From Didymodactylos carnosus (taxonomy: Eukaryota; Rotifera; Eurotatoria; Philodinida; Philodinidae), in NCBI GenBank assembly GCA_905250885.1, contig CAJNOQ010000157.1, positions 1-64,000 of the forward strand: a stretch of 64,000 nucleotides of DNA, given 5' to 3'. Numbering within the stretch: the first letter of the stretch is position 1; every line of letters begins with the position of its first letter. The translations under genes and the position numbers were made by a program. Positions 49,750-60,550 of this stretch are shown piece after piece. The notes under the pieces are model-generated. The model made no database searches. It was given only the letters and a program-made list of their open reading frames with translations, and was not told the origin of the DNA.

Positions 49750-52700
49750 TTACAGTTCTTCGATTAAATTTGCTTGTTTTGCTGTTTTTAGTCTTATATT
49801 TTCTAAATTTTTTTCTATACGTCGTTTTTCTGATTGATAATCTTCAAAATCGCAACGTAATTCTTCTTCAATTTGCTTCATTTCAAATTCTAACAGTTTA
49901 ATGCGATCTGTATGAGTAACTGACCAACTAAGTAAATAATCAATTTTCTTTGATAGTAACATTAATGTTTTACGATCAGTGACTATACATGATTTGTTTT
50001 TATCTTTTGTTATTGCATTTGTTGTTGGGATTGCTCTTTTTTCAATTTTTGGACGTATTATTGATGTTCGATTATTATCATTTAATTTTGTATCACGCTA
50101 AAATAATTGAAAAACATATATTTTTAAAAAGAAATACATTTATTACATAAGCAACTGAGATAGAAAAGGAAACTAAAATACAATAATTTAACATGCTCTA
50201 GAAATTACAACTACATTCAACGCATTAATCATTTAGAAGGCTAAAACTTCTGGATAATTTTTCCCGAAACATACAAGTACCATATGTAAATGAAAAGGAA
50301 AGGAGGATTGAGTTCGTACCAGCATTGATTCAGCAGTTAAACTGTGCGCTCTCAGCTCCGTCTAACAGATACATAATAGAGTTCTCAGAATTTTTTCTAC
50401 TTGTCTCACATTTCTTAAGATACGTTTATGTCAGAAAAGTTTTTCACCGTCTTACATCCAACTCAGCAAAACTTTCAGGATATGTTAGCCCTATAAAACT
50501 ATATTTACGATAAAACTGGCGAGGATTCAGCTGTTGTCTTTCGTGAGATGTCGGAGACAATCGAAAAAAGGAACAAGAATAGAAAAAATTCGTATTTGCA
50601 GGAATTCTTCATAACTGTACATGCTAGAGACCTCGGAGACGTTTTATATTGCAGACTGTACATGTGTCTAGAGGCCAACAGAGTCTCTCGGATTTTTAAT
50701 ATTTTGTTTTCTACGGTTCTAGTGACGGAAAAGTCAAAAATTTCAAAACAATTGTGCTAATGTCACAAAGCTGTCTTGCTGTATAAAAAGCTAAACCAAA
50801 ACTCAAAAATCAGATTTCGTTAGCCTCTAGACACATGTGTTAGCTACAATTTAAAATGTCTTCGAGGTCTCTAGCATGTGTTATAAAGAATCCCTGCAAA
50901 TACGAAATATCCTAGAGGAAACAATAATATTAAGAAAAACGTAAAATATCTTTTTCTTTCAAAAAGCGAATAATTCTTGTGCGTTCTAAGACAAAAAAAC
51001 AATTGTTCATATATTGTTAGAGGTTTTCGATCATGAGGAATCTGACATACATATGCGCGCACATCTCCATCAGTTTTCTTATGATCGAAAATCAATAGAG
51101 ATACGGAATTAGCACAAACTAAAAAAATGAAAACCTTTGCTTTTACTCATAGGGTTTCCGGAAATCTCGCTGAAAAGTCTTTAAATCGGGTCATTGGGGA
51201 ATTAAAATTTAATGCATTCGAAAGAGAACACTTTGAGCTATCAAACTGTGGATGTTTGTCAAAATCGAAATTTCTTGTCGGCTGAGGGGTTTATTTGCCC
51301 GAATTTTTTCGAAAAATGTTTTTTTGTTTAGAAGAATTTTGTGTTATACATCCTTTGATGCAGTTTTTGATGCTGATTTCGAATATGACTTTATTGTTTT
51401 CTGAAACTGTTCCGACTGAAAAAGATGGATTTTTCCTGAAAAATCACGTACTTTTGGGAAACCTGCCGTGCGCTAAAGAACGAAAAGGTTAGTAGTTAGA
51501 AAAGTTAGAAAAGACTTTTATAGATTTGTCAGATCTTCTTATCTGGAAAAATACCACATTTTTCCCACATTTCTCTTTTTTGGAAAAAATTTCAAAAATT
51601 TCCCCAGCGACCAAAACTTTTCCACGTATGCCCGTACGCGCACACGGGTAGATTCTGCACCTCTGTTACCTAAAGTCCGTCTGGATACCCACTGTGGGGG
51701 AGGGGGGCTTAAACTATTGAAATTGATTTTTGTTGATTAAAATTGCTGTTCACTGGTTTACTATAGAATCTAAAAGTGGTAAGCTATATAAGAAGTTTTA
51801 CAATGGGCAACGTTCTCCCTCTATGTACGATCTGTACTAAGACCGCCATTCATTCTACCTTATCCGTTATATTTTCTTTTGATTCACTACACATACCGTT
51901 TTATTTGATTGTTTTGTTTGATCATTCTTTTTATGCATATGAAACACATTAGATATTGATAATCTTTTACTTTTTTCTGATTCATCTTGTTCGACCTCAT
52001 CTATTGTTGTTGCTGCTGGAGTCGGTTTTCGTTGATCTTCAATTAGTTTGGTTAAAAACCGTTTAATATCTGATAGTGCACTTGTAACATAAGCTGATGA
52101 TTGCTTTTTATACGGCCCATGTAGAATAGCTATTATATCCTTTAATAAATCAATGAAAAACTTTTGTGATATTCGACACATTGGCGGCATGTGATTCAAA
52201 TGTTGACGTAATAGTGTAATACGTTCATTTAATACTGACGTTGTCTCACCACTGATAGCACTTTGTTGCTGATGTGATGTATTAAGGTGTCTTGAAGCCA
52301 AATAGAAAAATTCACTTCCAGCATCGTTTGAATATGACTGGTGATCACCACGATATCTGACGCATATAAATACATAAGAAAATAGAATTTCAAATAGATC
52401 AAATCGAACGTGCACGTGCGGTAATATAGAAGTGAGCGACGGTAGTGGAATTATTGATTCAATAATGAGCGGAGTACGATTTGGAATTTCATCAGATACA
52501 GAATCAGATGCATTGTTTATAGTAGATGATATATCTGTGAGTAAAGGACAACGGTATAACCACCATGGTTTCCATGGTTTATAATCATTTAACAAACATG
52601 ATATTCGACCATCATTAATCATTTTATCAAACTCTGCCTTTTCATCATTCGTTAAACAGTTCCACAAATGGTCAATATTTTCATTATTATTGTGTAAAAG

Positions 52701-53302
52701 CTAAAAAAGTTAGCAAAAGACAATTGACACGAAAAAAAGAAAACAAGTTTACTTCATTCAGAACACTTGGCTTCAGTAGAAACAACAACTTTTATATATC
52801 TGTTGTCTATTGAAGATTTTATATAGAAAGAGACTCTCTTGAAAAAGCAGCAAATTTGGTCAAATTAAGTTAACATACGTGCTTATACCTCATCATACAA
52901 CGACTCATTTTGTTCTGACTCGTCATTATCGTAATTATTTTCTCTATCGTCGCTTTCTTCATCAGATATGTGATCATCTTCCTCTTCATTAGCTAAACTC
53001 TAAAATAAAACGTAAAAAAAACATCACATATAAAATAGGACCAAAGAGTAACTCTCATAGCAAAATAACACCTATCGCATCACTTTCGTTAATAAAGTAT
53101 AACCAACCTCACGATATTCATCGGATGTTGCAGATGGAAAAACGTGACTAAATAATTCATCTAATTCTGGGTCATCACTATCATTTCCTTCTTTGTTTTC
53201 ATTATCATCATCATCATCATATTCTTCTCGTTGCCGTTTTAATATATCTCTAATACGTTCTTTGATAAAATTTGTATCATTTCCACTTTGATGCTCATCC
53301 AT
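49750..53302 (-). CDS. ZNHIT2: ZNHIT2-like protein without a visible zf-HIT domain, four exons
   Basis: Exons: 53302-53108 (ATG), 52999-52889, 52700-51897 and 50097-49750 (TAA), all joined in phase 0, giving 485 residues. Similarity to human ZNHIT2 is clear in three places. LWNCLTNDEKAEFDKMINDG with YKPWKPWWL matches LWERLAPGEKAAFERLLSRG with WRPWWW. VRFDLFEILFSYVFI matches VRFQLPNVLFAYA. The C-terminus KKIDYLLSWSVTHTDRIKLL ... NLIEEL matches the human CQFLLAWTNENEAALTPLAL ... TLIEELPS. ZNHIT2 is an R2TP/HSP90 co-factor that links to snRNP (U5) assembly. The N-terminus has an acidic tract, but the Cys/His zinc finger that precedes FIKERIRDILKRQREE in relatives is not found upstream, where an in-frame stop and then a neighbouring gene occur. 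The first donor, GAG|GTTGGT, is weak. The last intron (1.8 kb) holds two transposon remnants. Confidence 0.85.
50588..50908. mobile_element. MITE/foldback with ~95-bp inverted arms in ZNHIT2 intron
   Basis: TTCGTATTTGCAGGAATTCT followed by CATGCTAGAGACCTCGGAGA and ATGTGTCTAGAGGCCAAC (50589 to about 50683) is repeated inversely at about 50815-50906 with modest divergence. The element is about 320 bp and non-coding. No target duplication was fixed. Confidence 0.75.
51560..51658. mobile_element. Single end of the hAT-type MITE family
   Basis: The sequence ends CGGGTAGATTCTGCACCTCTG at 51658 and contains AAATTTCCCCAGCGACC upstream, matching the reversed left end of the 43087-43379 element. The other end was not found nearby, so this is a truncated copy. 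It lies in the last intron of ZNHIT2. Confidence 0.55.
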
Positions 53303-53961
53303 GCTCTTGTCTTCGTTTGTTTAATTGACTTTAGTCAAGGGTCTTACAACAGAGTTGTGTATTAGTTTGTCTGCAAAAAATATAAAAAAATGGCTGTCAG
53401 ATACTGTCTGGATGAGCCAATCATCAGAGAGAATAAGTGACGATAATTTTATTTTATATATTTCGAAGATGCGTGTAGAAGACAACTAAGCCGAAGGCAG
53501 ACATCGCGCTAAACACTCGTAACTTCACAAAATAAAATGTAATAGAGGGCGCTAAGATATGTGTGCTAACAATAAAACAATTCTCTCAAACAAGTGAAAA
53601 CTGCTCGATTCAAATAATCATGAAAGAACTACGCCTGAACAGATAATTAACGTTTAAGTGTCTATGAGCAGTAAGCCTAAGAGGCTGAGGGTTTGTTTAC
53701 AGAAAGCTTCCGGAGTTCTACCGATTTCTGAGTTATTCCGTATGTAAAATGAGGAGTAAAATTTGTGATGTGTCTTCAGACAAGGACCAGCAGAGCACCT
53801 GAAAATCTTCCGAAGGTCTTCAGAAAACTGTCGCACTCCCGAATCCAGTAAAGCTTCAGGATATTCGAATTCTGTTGACAGTAAAATGCAGATGCGTGTC
53901 TAATGTCTGAAGTGTAGTGTGCTCAGGTGACCAATTTTGTTTTGCAAGTACCATCCGATGG

Positions 53962-54127
53962 CACAGTGGGCATGCAGGCGGGAAAAAAGTGATTTTTTCT
54001 GAAAATGTTTACTATTTTCTTTAAAAGCATCAGAGACGACTAAGCAATGATAATTATTGATGAAAAAACAATTTATGAACAAAAAAAACTCTGATGTTCG
54101 CTTACTATTAGAAAAATGCCCACTGTG
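53962..54127. repeat. Small inverted-repeat element, CACAGTGGGCAT ends
   Basis: CACAGTGGGCAT at 53962-53973 is matched by ATGCCCACTGTG at 54116-54127. The 166-bp unit lies between ZNHIT2 and the next gene. The arms are only 12 bp, and the flanks show no duplication, so the assignment as a MITE is tentative. Confidence 0.4.
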
Positions 54128-54400
54128 TGAAAGGAGGCGCGAGCGTCCTATATACTTTTAAAACAAAAATGTCAGATAATAGATTGATATATTCGTGAGT
54201 GTTACGTTTCACAGCTTAAGTCAAGGAGCTGAGCGTATCGTGGATGAGCGTTATCTAATATCGATTACAAAGTTTTGCGAAATTCTTCTGTACATTTTGA
54301 ATGCGATAAGTTTCGAAAATATTCTAATCCCACGTTACATTTTAGACACTTATAACTGATTGTTTTTTCTAGACATATTCGACAGAGAATATCATCGGAA

Positions 54401-54878
54401 TTATTCATCGTCTTTTACTTCAGGATGTTGTTTCTCTATTGCTATTGTTTTATTTTCTTCTTCAATATCGTTCTTTGCTTTACTATCAAGATAATCGTTT
54501 TCAACGAGATTTAACAGTTCTTCGGTTGTACACGGTTGTTCGGGTTCAATTTTATTCTAAAAGAAAATCGATTGAAAAATGATGTCAATAAACTATGGAG
54601 TCTGTACTCACCCACACCGCCGGTTCGTCCACAATCGGATCTAATTGATGATCTTCTTCACGATCGGATGTTAAAAAATGTCGATTTATATCTTCTCTTT
54701 TTGCTTTTAATTCTTCAACAAATTGTTTACCAGATAGATTTTTATTATTTGTCTTCGTTCCACGTATACGTTCTAATTTCGCTTCTAAGTAAAAATAAAA
54801 AACAGTTTTTAAAGTTACTCTTTTCCTTTCATCAATCTACTTACCTAGTTTAGCCACAAACTCTTCACTTGACTGCAT
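54401..54878 (-). CDS. Small uncharacterised protein, three exons, 120 residues
   Basis: Exons: 54878-54845 (ATG CAG TCA AGT), 54784-54612 and 54556-54401 (TAA). Donors GTAAGT and GTGAGT are canonical, acceptors follow TTTTTACTTAG and TTTTCTTTTAG, and phases agree (1, then 0). The protein begins MQSSEEFVAKLEAKLERIRG, is highly charged and probably helical or coiled (GKQFVEELKAKREDINRHFL), has an acidic middle (REEDHQLDPIVDEPAVW), a second short segment PEQPCTTEELLNLVENDYL, and an acidic/Lys-rich end. There is no signal peptide or membrane segment. I do not recognise the family. The clean splice sites, the coding-like composition and the fit between ZNHIT2 and the glycosyltransferase on the same strand support a real gene. 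Its start is about 1.3 kb downstream of the glycosyltransferase stop. Confidence 0.7.
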
Positions 54879-56215
54879 AAATAAATTATTTTTTGCGCGA
54901 GAATAATACTATCTTAACGAAACAACAAAGGCACATAAGTGTCTGGATACAAAAGACAAGATAATGTTTATGTACGAAAGTAGAAGAAATACGTCAAAAT
55001 CTAGATGTCATATGGCCATTATTGAATCATGCTGTTTACAATTTATAGAAATATAACATACAGATAGGCAGGACCGCCCTAGCAGTAGCTGTAAAAGACG
55101 AAGAAGATCAAACGAATAATTCAACATTTTGTATTTGACGAGTCAAAGTTTTCTAGTAGATTACTCTATTGAAGAGGATACGCATGCGCTGGACGTAAAA
55201 CCTAGTCGTGAGAATGGAGAGTATTCTTGATAGGCGTATCATGAAACTGACGTTTGTTCTCGTTCTTTATGTTTAAACAGAACAAAATTTATAGAATTTG
55301 GCGATTTAAAACAGAAAAAAAACGTTATTTTCATCGTACGTTTTTCGAGAACTTTCTGTATAATCCTAGTACTTTTTGTTGGTCATTCAGTTCAGAAAAT
55401 AAAATACGAAAAAAGAAAATTCTTAAATACGGTAAATTCTACGCTTTACCCAAATCTGGTATTTTTTGCGGCAGAAACTAAACGTTTCTGAGATATCTTC
55501 AATTCTAGGAAAAGTCTAAACATTTTAAAATCTGAACTTTGACTTAACGAAGACGAAGACAGACTAAGCTGCAGTTTTACTTTCATTGCATTGACTGTGA
55601 AACCTGCATGTCCTGGCCAATCTTCCGTTAATTCGGGTATTTTTTTTACCGAATTTTCTTTAAAAATCTGAAATTACGCGTTGAAAACAAATAGAATGGG
55701 AAAAAGTTATGCTGACTATACATCGGAAATGGCTATGTATTATTTCTTTTTGCTTGAAGTGAACGATTTAGGTCTGCATCTATACTGCAAAAAGCAACAG
55801 AAAAAATGCCAGATTCATAGGAAAAATCTGGTAATAAGCGGTATGATACCAAAAAATGGTCTTCGATTGCCTATTTTTTAATTCTCTCAATCGTCAATAT
55901 GTTGTACTTTCATTCATCAAAAAAATAGCGTATCAGCATAAGATGCTAGATGTCACTTTTTATGAGACGAATGTTTTTTCTGTGCTATGTTACTGTAGCT
56001 CCGAGGAGTCTTTGGAAAGTAGTTTTGAGGGTGAAAAGTTGTTTCAAAATAGTTTTACATTATGTAGTTAGAAGTTACCTGACAATAACAGTTACCTATA
56101 GAAGGTAACTTCAGCATTTAATGCTGAACGTTAGTTTCAATATTATTCTCCTCCGCAAAGTCGAATATATAGGTAAATCAATAACTTAGTTTTATCCGAA
56201 AAAACCAAAAATATT
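54879..56215. other. Intergenic stretch, nothing recognised
   Basis: No coding frame with plausible composition, repeat end or RNA gene is recognised. It should hold the promoter of the 120-residue gene and the 3' end of the glycosyltransferase transcript. Confidence 0.4.
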
Positions 56216-57367
56216 TCACAGATATTGGAAACCAAATTGTATAATAAATTTCATCTGTAAAATGAGATTCACTATAGTTTTATATACTTGTTTGTACCAT
56301 TGAGCATAAACTGGATGATTAATGCCGTCAAATTTATAATACAAATTTTTTTCCCAATACTGCCTAAAATATTTTAATGCATTATTATTCGCCTGTGCAC
56401 GAGATAATTGTTTATTAGATAGTTTTGTGTCGAGTACACGTAGTTTTGTTATGCTTAAATGATAACAACATGATGGAACAACATAACGTGCAATATGTCG
56501 TCTAGCCAAATGAGCATTTATCCATATATCATCAACTAATGAAATACGTTCTGTCAAGTTATTATAATCCGAGTAGATGTGCTTATCAAAAAATTTTGGC
56601 TGAATTAAATAGCCCCAATTTGCTGTTACAATACCGACTCGATATGGTTGCAAAATGTTACTAGAATCAATAATGTGATAATACCCTTCCGGTTTCCCGA
56701 TAACACCCCATATCAAATCGTCACGAATTCTCCATCCACGAAATCCGATAGTATCATTTTTAAATAATCGATTGTAGAATAACAATGTTGCTAACATATG
56801 TGGTTGATAATAATGATCGTCATCACATACGAATATGAGTTGGGTGGAAGAAGATCTGTTGCTTTTGTCATATTCTTCTAAAATCGACATAAATTTAGTT
56901 GCTGGACCACGATCGGGTACAAAATAAATATGAACAAGTTTATTATAAAGTTCTGAAATGACCATCGAATGGTCGATATTTATAAGATCCTGTTTTATAA
57001 TTGATTTATTTGTTAAATTACGATCACTAGTGGATAAATATAATCGAATTTCTTTTGGTAATATTGTCTGTGATAACAGCGAATGAATTGTTAGTGGTAG
57101 TTCATGTCGAAAACGACCAGAACAACTTGTAAATGATACAATTATATCTGACATCAAATTTAGAGAATTATTAAAATGTAAAATAATAACAGAATAGAAA
57201 AATAGTACACCAATCAACAATAACACAATAAACAAGAATAATAAAAGTAAAATAAAACTAATTGAATACTTTTTACGGCGTTTACGTCCCACCCATGACT
57301 TTCGCCCTCCCAAACAACAAGAACAACGACTAAATTGTAGCCATTTTGCAATTAACCAAAACTTCAT
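56216..57367 (-). CDS. Type II membrane glycosyltransferase (GT-A fold, DDD motif), intronless
   Basis: A 383-residue open frame from ATG at 57367 to TGA. A short basic cytoplasmic N-terminus is followed by one membrane anchor (about residues 36-62, FILLLLFLFIVLLLIGVLFF). The lumenal part has the layout of a GT-A nucleotide-sugar transferase: a first beta-strand region IIVSFTSCSGRF (75-86), LPLTIHSLLSQTILPKEIRL, PDRGPATKFMSILEEY (151-166), the metal-binding LIFVCDDDHYYQP (177-189), GFRGWRI, and an acceptor-side acidic motif SLVDDIWINAHLARR (276-290). This set resembles bacterial and protist family-2-like transferases in which T-K, DDD and VDD motifs are conserved. Golgi residence is inferred from the topology; donor and acceptor are unknown. 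The lack of introns and the bacterial-like motif pattern fit horizontal acquisition, which is common in bdelloids, but the AT-rich codon use is like the neighbours, so any transfer is old. Confidence 0.8.
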   Translation of the reverse strand: MKFWLIAKWLQFSRCSCCLGGRKSWVGRKRRKKYSISFILLLLFLFIVLLLIGVLFFYSVIILHFNNSLNLMSDIIVSFTSCSGRFRHELPLTIHSLLSQTILPKEIRLYLSTSDRNLTNKSIIKQDLINIDHSMVISELYNKLVHIYFVPDRGPATKFMSILEEYDKSNRSSSTQLIFVCDDDHYYQPHMLATLLFYNRLFKNDTIGFRGWRIRDDLIWGVIGKPEGYYHIIDSSNILQPYRVGIVTANWGYLIQPKFFDKHIYSDYNNLTERISLVDDIWINAHLARRHIARYVVPSCCYHLSITKLRVLDTKLSNKQLSRAQANNNALKYFRQYWEKNLYYKFDGINHPVYAQWYKQVYKTIVNLILQMKFIIQFGFQYL

Positions 57368-58267
57368 TTTTTTGGTCTAACCATCATTTAACTAACTTAT
57401 TTGGCGTATGATGACAATATACTGTCTTGTTCAATCTATTGCCCGTTTACATATGTCTAAAATACAAATATTCAAGCCAATATTCGACATCACCTATTAC
57501 TTACTACGTATTCTGATCGCCCAATCAATCAAACTGTAGAAAATTATGACCTCAGTACCTTTACTGCCTATTAAAACATCGCCTTTTTAACTGATCTCAA
57601 GAATATAAGGTATACTCAGTGTGATACAACTAATTATAACAGCAATCACGATCAATTAACGACAAAAATTTAGAACGATATGACAATTCTTACGGACGAT
57701 ACTAATACAATGAAATCATATTCAATATTCAGACAACTTTTTTTAGCTTCTGTGCTTTTCTTGTCGACTACTATGATGTATAGAGTTTTTAACAGACAGT
57801 TATATTGCTACATCTTATAAGAAATACAAATCCATATTTTTCAGTATTCATATCTCGTCTAAGGCTTCCTTTGTCAGAAAGCTATTTCGGTCAGCTTTAG
57901 TCCAATCTTGAATAAAATTTCAGAGGACGTTGATCATACCCAGCAATAGTCATAGTAAAGGTTTAGAGGCTCCATCTACTAGTGTCCGGCATATGGCATG
58001 TAAAATACTTCCCGAAATAGAGCATTTACCGTCTACACGATTTCTCCGTCATATTAGGTGATGGAGAGTTCGTGTGTCTATGCAGGCGTTTTTTCCTAAA
58101 ATTGTCTACTATTTTATCACATAGCAGGGCATAAAACTTATTGCATTCGAAAGAGGGGACTTTGGGCTATCTAATCGTGTATGTCTCTCAAAATCGATAT
58201 TTTTGACAAAAATCGTCGTTTCTGACCGAGGAGGGCGGGCTTAAACAATTAGGAAATATTTCTTTTA
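57368..58267. other. Intergenic stretch with one dispersed repeat
   Basis: No gene is seen. GAAATACAAATCCATATTTT at about 57821 matches the outer part of the inverted repeats at 58970 and 60510. GCATTCGAAAGAGGGGACTT and what follows (58143-58205) resemble 51214-51275. Confidence 0.4.
58143..58205. repeat. Dispersed repeat shared with 51214-51275
   Basis: GCATTCGAAAGAG(GGG)ACTTTGGGCTATC at 58143 corresponds to GCATTCGAAAGAG(AAC)ACTTTGAGCTATC at 51214. Both then run through TGT..GTCTCAAAATCGA and TTTGTCAAAATCGA. The copies are about 60 bp and roughly four fifths alike. The first lies in a ZNHIT2 intron. The family is unknown. Confidence 0.5.
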
Positions 58268-58966
58268 AAAAACGAATATTTTGGCAAGAAACCGTGTTTC
58301 TCAATTATCTCTCATTTCTATATCCTAAGCAAAAATTAAATTAAGTATAAGGTACAAGCAATTAAGATCTTGTTCAGCGGTAATTAGTACTTTGATGAAT
58401 GATATTGAGAGTTGTGCTTCATCTTGGAGATAAAAGTGTTTCGTAGAAGGCGCAATGCTGTACAAGTCAAGTTTCTTTTGTCAATGAAGTTGTTTGTGGT
58501 GTCAAAGGTAAAGTTATCGAAGATCCAAAAACACCAGTTCAACAAATTTGTTTAATAATGAACCCATACAAATCATAAGGAATCTTTTTTTATTACACTG
58601 TTTAGTGAGTTGTCATCTTGGCTCATACATAGGCGTTACTGATTGCTGGAGACAAAAGCATGGATCTTCTGCTTCAGTATCAATTTTTGATTACATTCAT
58701 TTACTGGTATATCGTACTATACAATCAGTTTTACCAGCATTATCAAAAGAATTATCAGCAATGGTTGTGCCACAGTCATCAACAGGTACAATACCAAATC
58801 AATCTTCTTGTTTGGTGACACTCCCGATGATAATAAGATATTAGGTTTTGTATCGGGAATTCGCTTGGCTACCTTATACTTAATTTAATTTTTGATTAGG
58901 ATATAGAAATGAGAGATAATGTATCTCTGTTGGGAAATACAATTTCTTGTCAAAATATATTCTCAT
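58268..58966. mobile_element. Inverted-repeat element enclosing a decayed coding-like fragment
   Basis: The left arm, about 58268-58365 (TTTTGGCAAGAAACCGTGTT, then ATTATCTCTCATTTCTATAT and AAATTAAATTAAGTATAAGG), is repeated inversely at 58866-58966. Between them a plus-strand segment reads like eroded protein sequence: VNEVVCGVKGKVIEDPKTPV near 58484 and, in another frame, SIFDYIHLLVYRTIQSVLPA with LSKELSAMVVPQSSTGTIPN at 58679-58800. I cannot name the source gene. A captured, decayed gene fragment is the simplest reading. Confidence 0.5.
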
Positions 58967-60550
58967 TAGAGATACAAATCCATATTTTTCAATATAGAGT
59001 ACGCTGGGACAATTATGACCAGGCACAAACTTTTTCACAGTATTTTACGAATGGTTAAGCTATTTTTAGTTGGAGAAAAATGGTGACCACACAGGTAGAT
59101 ACAGATGACTTTCAGCTATATGCTTATGTAAAAATTGTCTGAAAATTCATTACCGTTCAACTTCCAGTATGTTGCTTTTAATTGGTTATAATTAACCCAT
59201 GAAAAATAGCAGTGTGGTTATAATTATCCCAGTTCGTGTATATCGAAAACAATGACTGTTTCTTTTGATTCCACTAATTTCTCATTAAGTAATTAACAGT
59301 AAAGCTGATTGACTGGCAATTCATGAGGTGCATAAAGCTAGGAATTCTTTACAAGATGGACTAATCTTTAACCCTTTCGTGCCGGGACCCGTAAATATAC
59401 GGGCTGAACTTTTGCACATATTACCATTGTTATAATGTCATTTAGACTCGATCTAAAAGACTCCTCTCTCTTTCTTTTATCTCGTCCACAATTATGGTGT
59501 CATCGTCGTGCAGCGCTATATGTATGAGGAGTGAAAAGGACGCAAAATAAGTGAAATAGCGAAGGTTAGACGTAAGTGTGTAATCTTTTTGACGAAACTT
59601 TCACCTACGTTTTCGGAATCATAGGTTTCCATGATTATTTTTTCATGATTATGATGTACATTCAATGCAAATACTATAGTAGAAAGAGCGATCCTTAGTT
59701 CATCACTTCTATGTATGTTTCAATTGTGGGTGCTCGTCCAAAATGAATTTCTAGAAACACACAATAGTTAACCTTCAAACTTTGGCTGGATAATCTACAG
59801 ACACTGTAGAGTCTTTGGTGCGAATTTGAAGTCAAAATGATGTGCCCTCGCCCGTAAAATACCTGCATGCCACTAATTACTAACAGCCAACTCACGAAAT
59901 TCATATTCTCGATAGTGTAGAGTCGTGATTGCATTTTTTTTGTAAAAAGAAAAAGTTTTCATCTCTCTCAGGTCAGGAGCTATTGATATTTTACTGAAAA
60001 GGAATAAATCGCTTATATCTCATGAACCATCCAGTAAAAGAGTCCCAAAGTTGGTGGGTGATCAGCCTTCGGTAAGAGCTATAATCACATAAGAATAGAA
60101 GCCCCTAGCTATCGTGATTCTTGAATTGCAGGGGCATCGCGACTTTTGCAGGACTATTTTTGTCAAAAAAATAATCCCGGCACAAAAGGGTTAATTGAAA
60201 AGGTAAAAGTTCACCGTTATATCAACGTTGATTTACATCGTCCCAGCCGTTTTTGCTGTGATGGTTATAATTACTCCAGCGGTGTACGTTGACTCCCAAA
60301 TCGAGGAATTATAACCAATTAAGAGCAAGATACTGGAAGTTGAACGGTAAGGAATTTTCAGACAATTTTTACATCACTATATAGCTGAAAGTCATATGTA
60401 TCTACCTGTGTGGTCACCATTTTTCTCCAACTAAAAATGGCTTAACCATTCGTAAAATACTGTGAAAAAGTTTGTGCCTGGTCATAATTGTCCCAGCGTA
60501 CTCTATATTGAAAAATATGGATTTGTATCTCTAATGAGAATATATTTTGA
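58950..60550. mobile_element. 1.6-kb DNA element with ~240-bp terminal inverted repeats
   Basis: TCAAAATATATTCTCATTAG and the following GAGTACGCTGGGACAATTAT ... GAACTTCCAG-type sequence from 58950 to about 59193 is repeated inversely at about 60307-60550, with high identity over about 240 bp. The outer edge overlaps the right arm of the 58268-58966 element. A piggyBac-type MITE sits in the middle. No transposase frame is present, so it is non-autonomous. Confidence 0.75.
59372..60190. mobile_element. piggyBac-type MITE flanked by TTAA
   Basis: The element begins CCCTTTCGTGCCGGGACCCG and ends CCCGGCACAAAAGGG, flanked on both sides by TTAA (59368-59371 and 60191-60194). These are the terminal sequence pattern and target site typical of piggyBac transposons. 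The left end also contains the palindrome CCCGTAAATATACGGG. The 819-bp unit has no transposase frame. It is inserted into the larger 1.6-kb inverted-repeat element. Confidence 0.85.
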
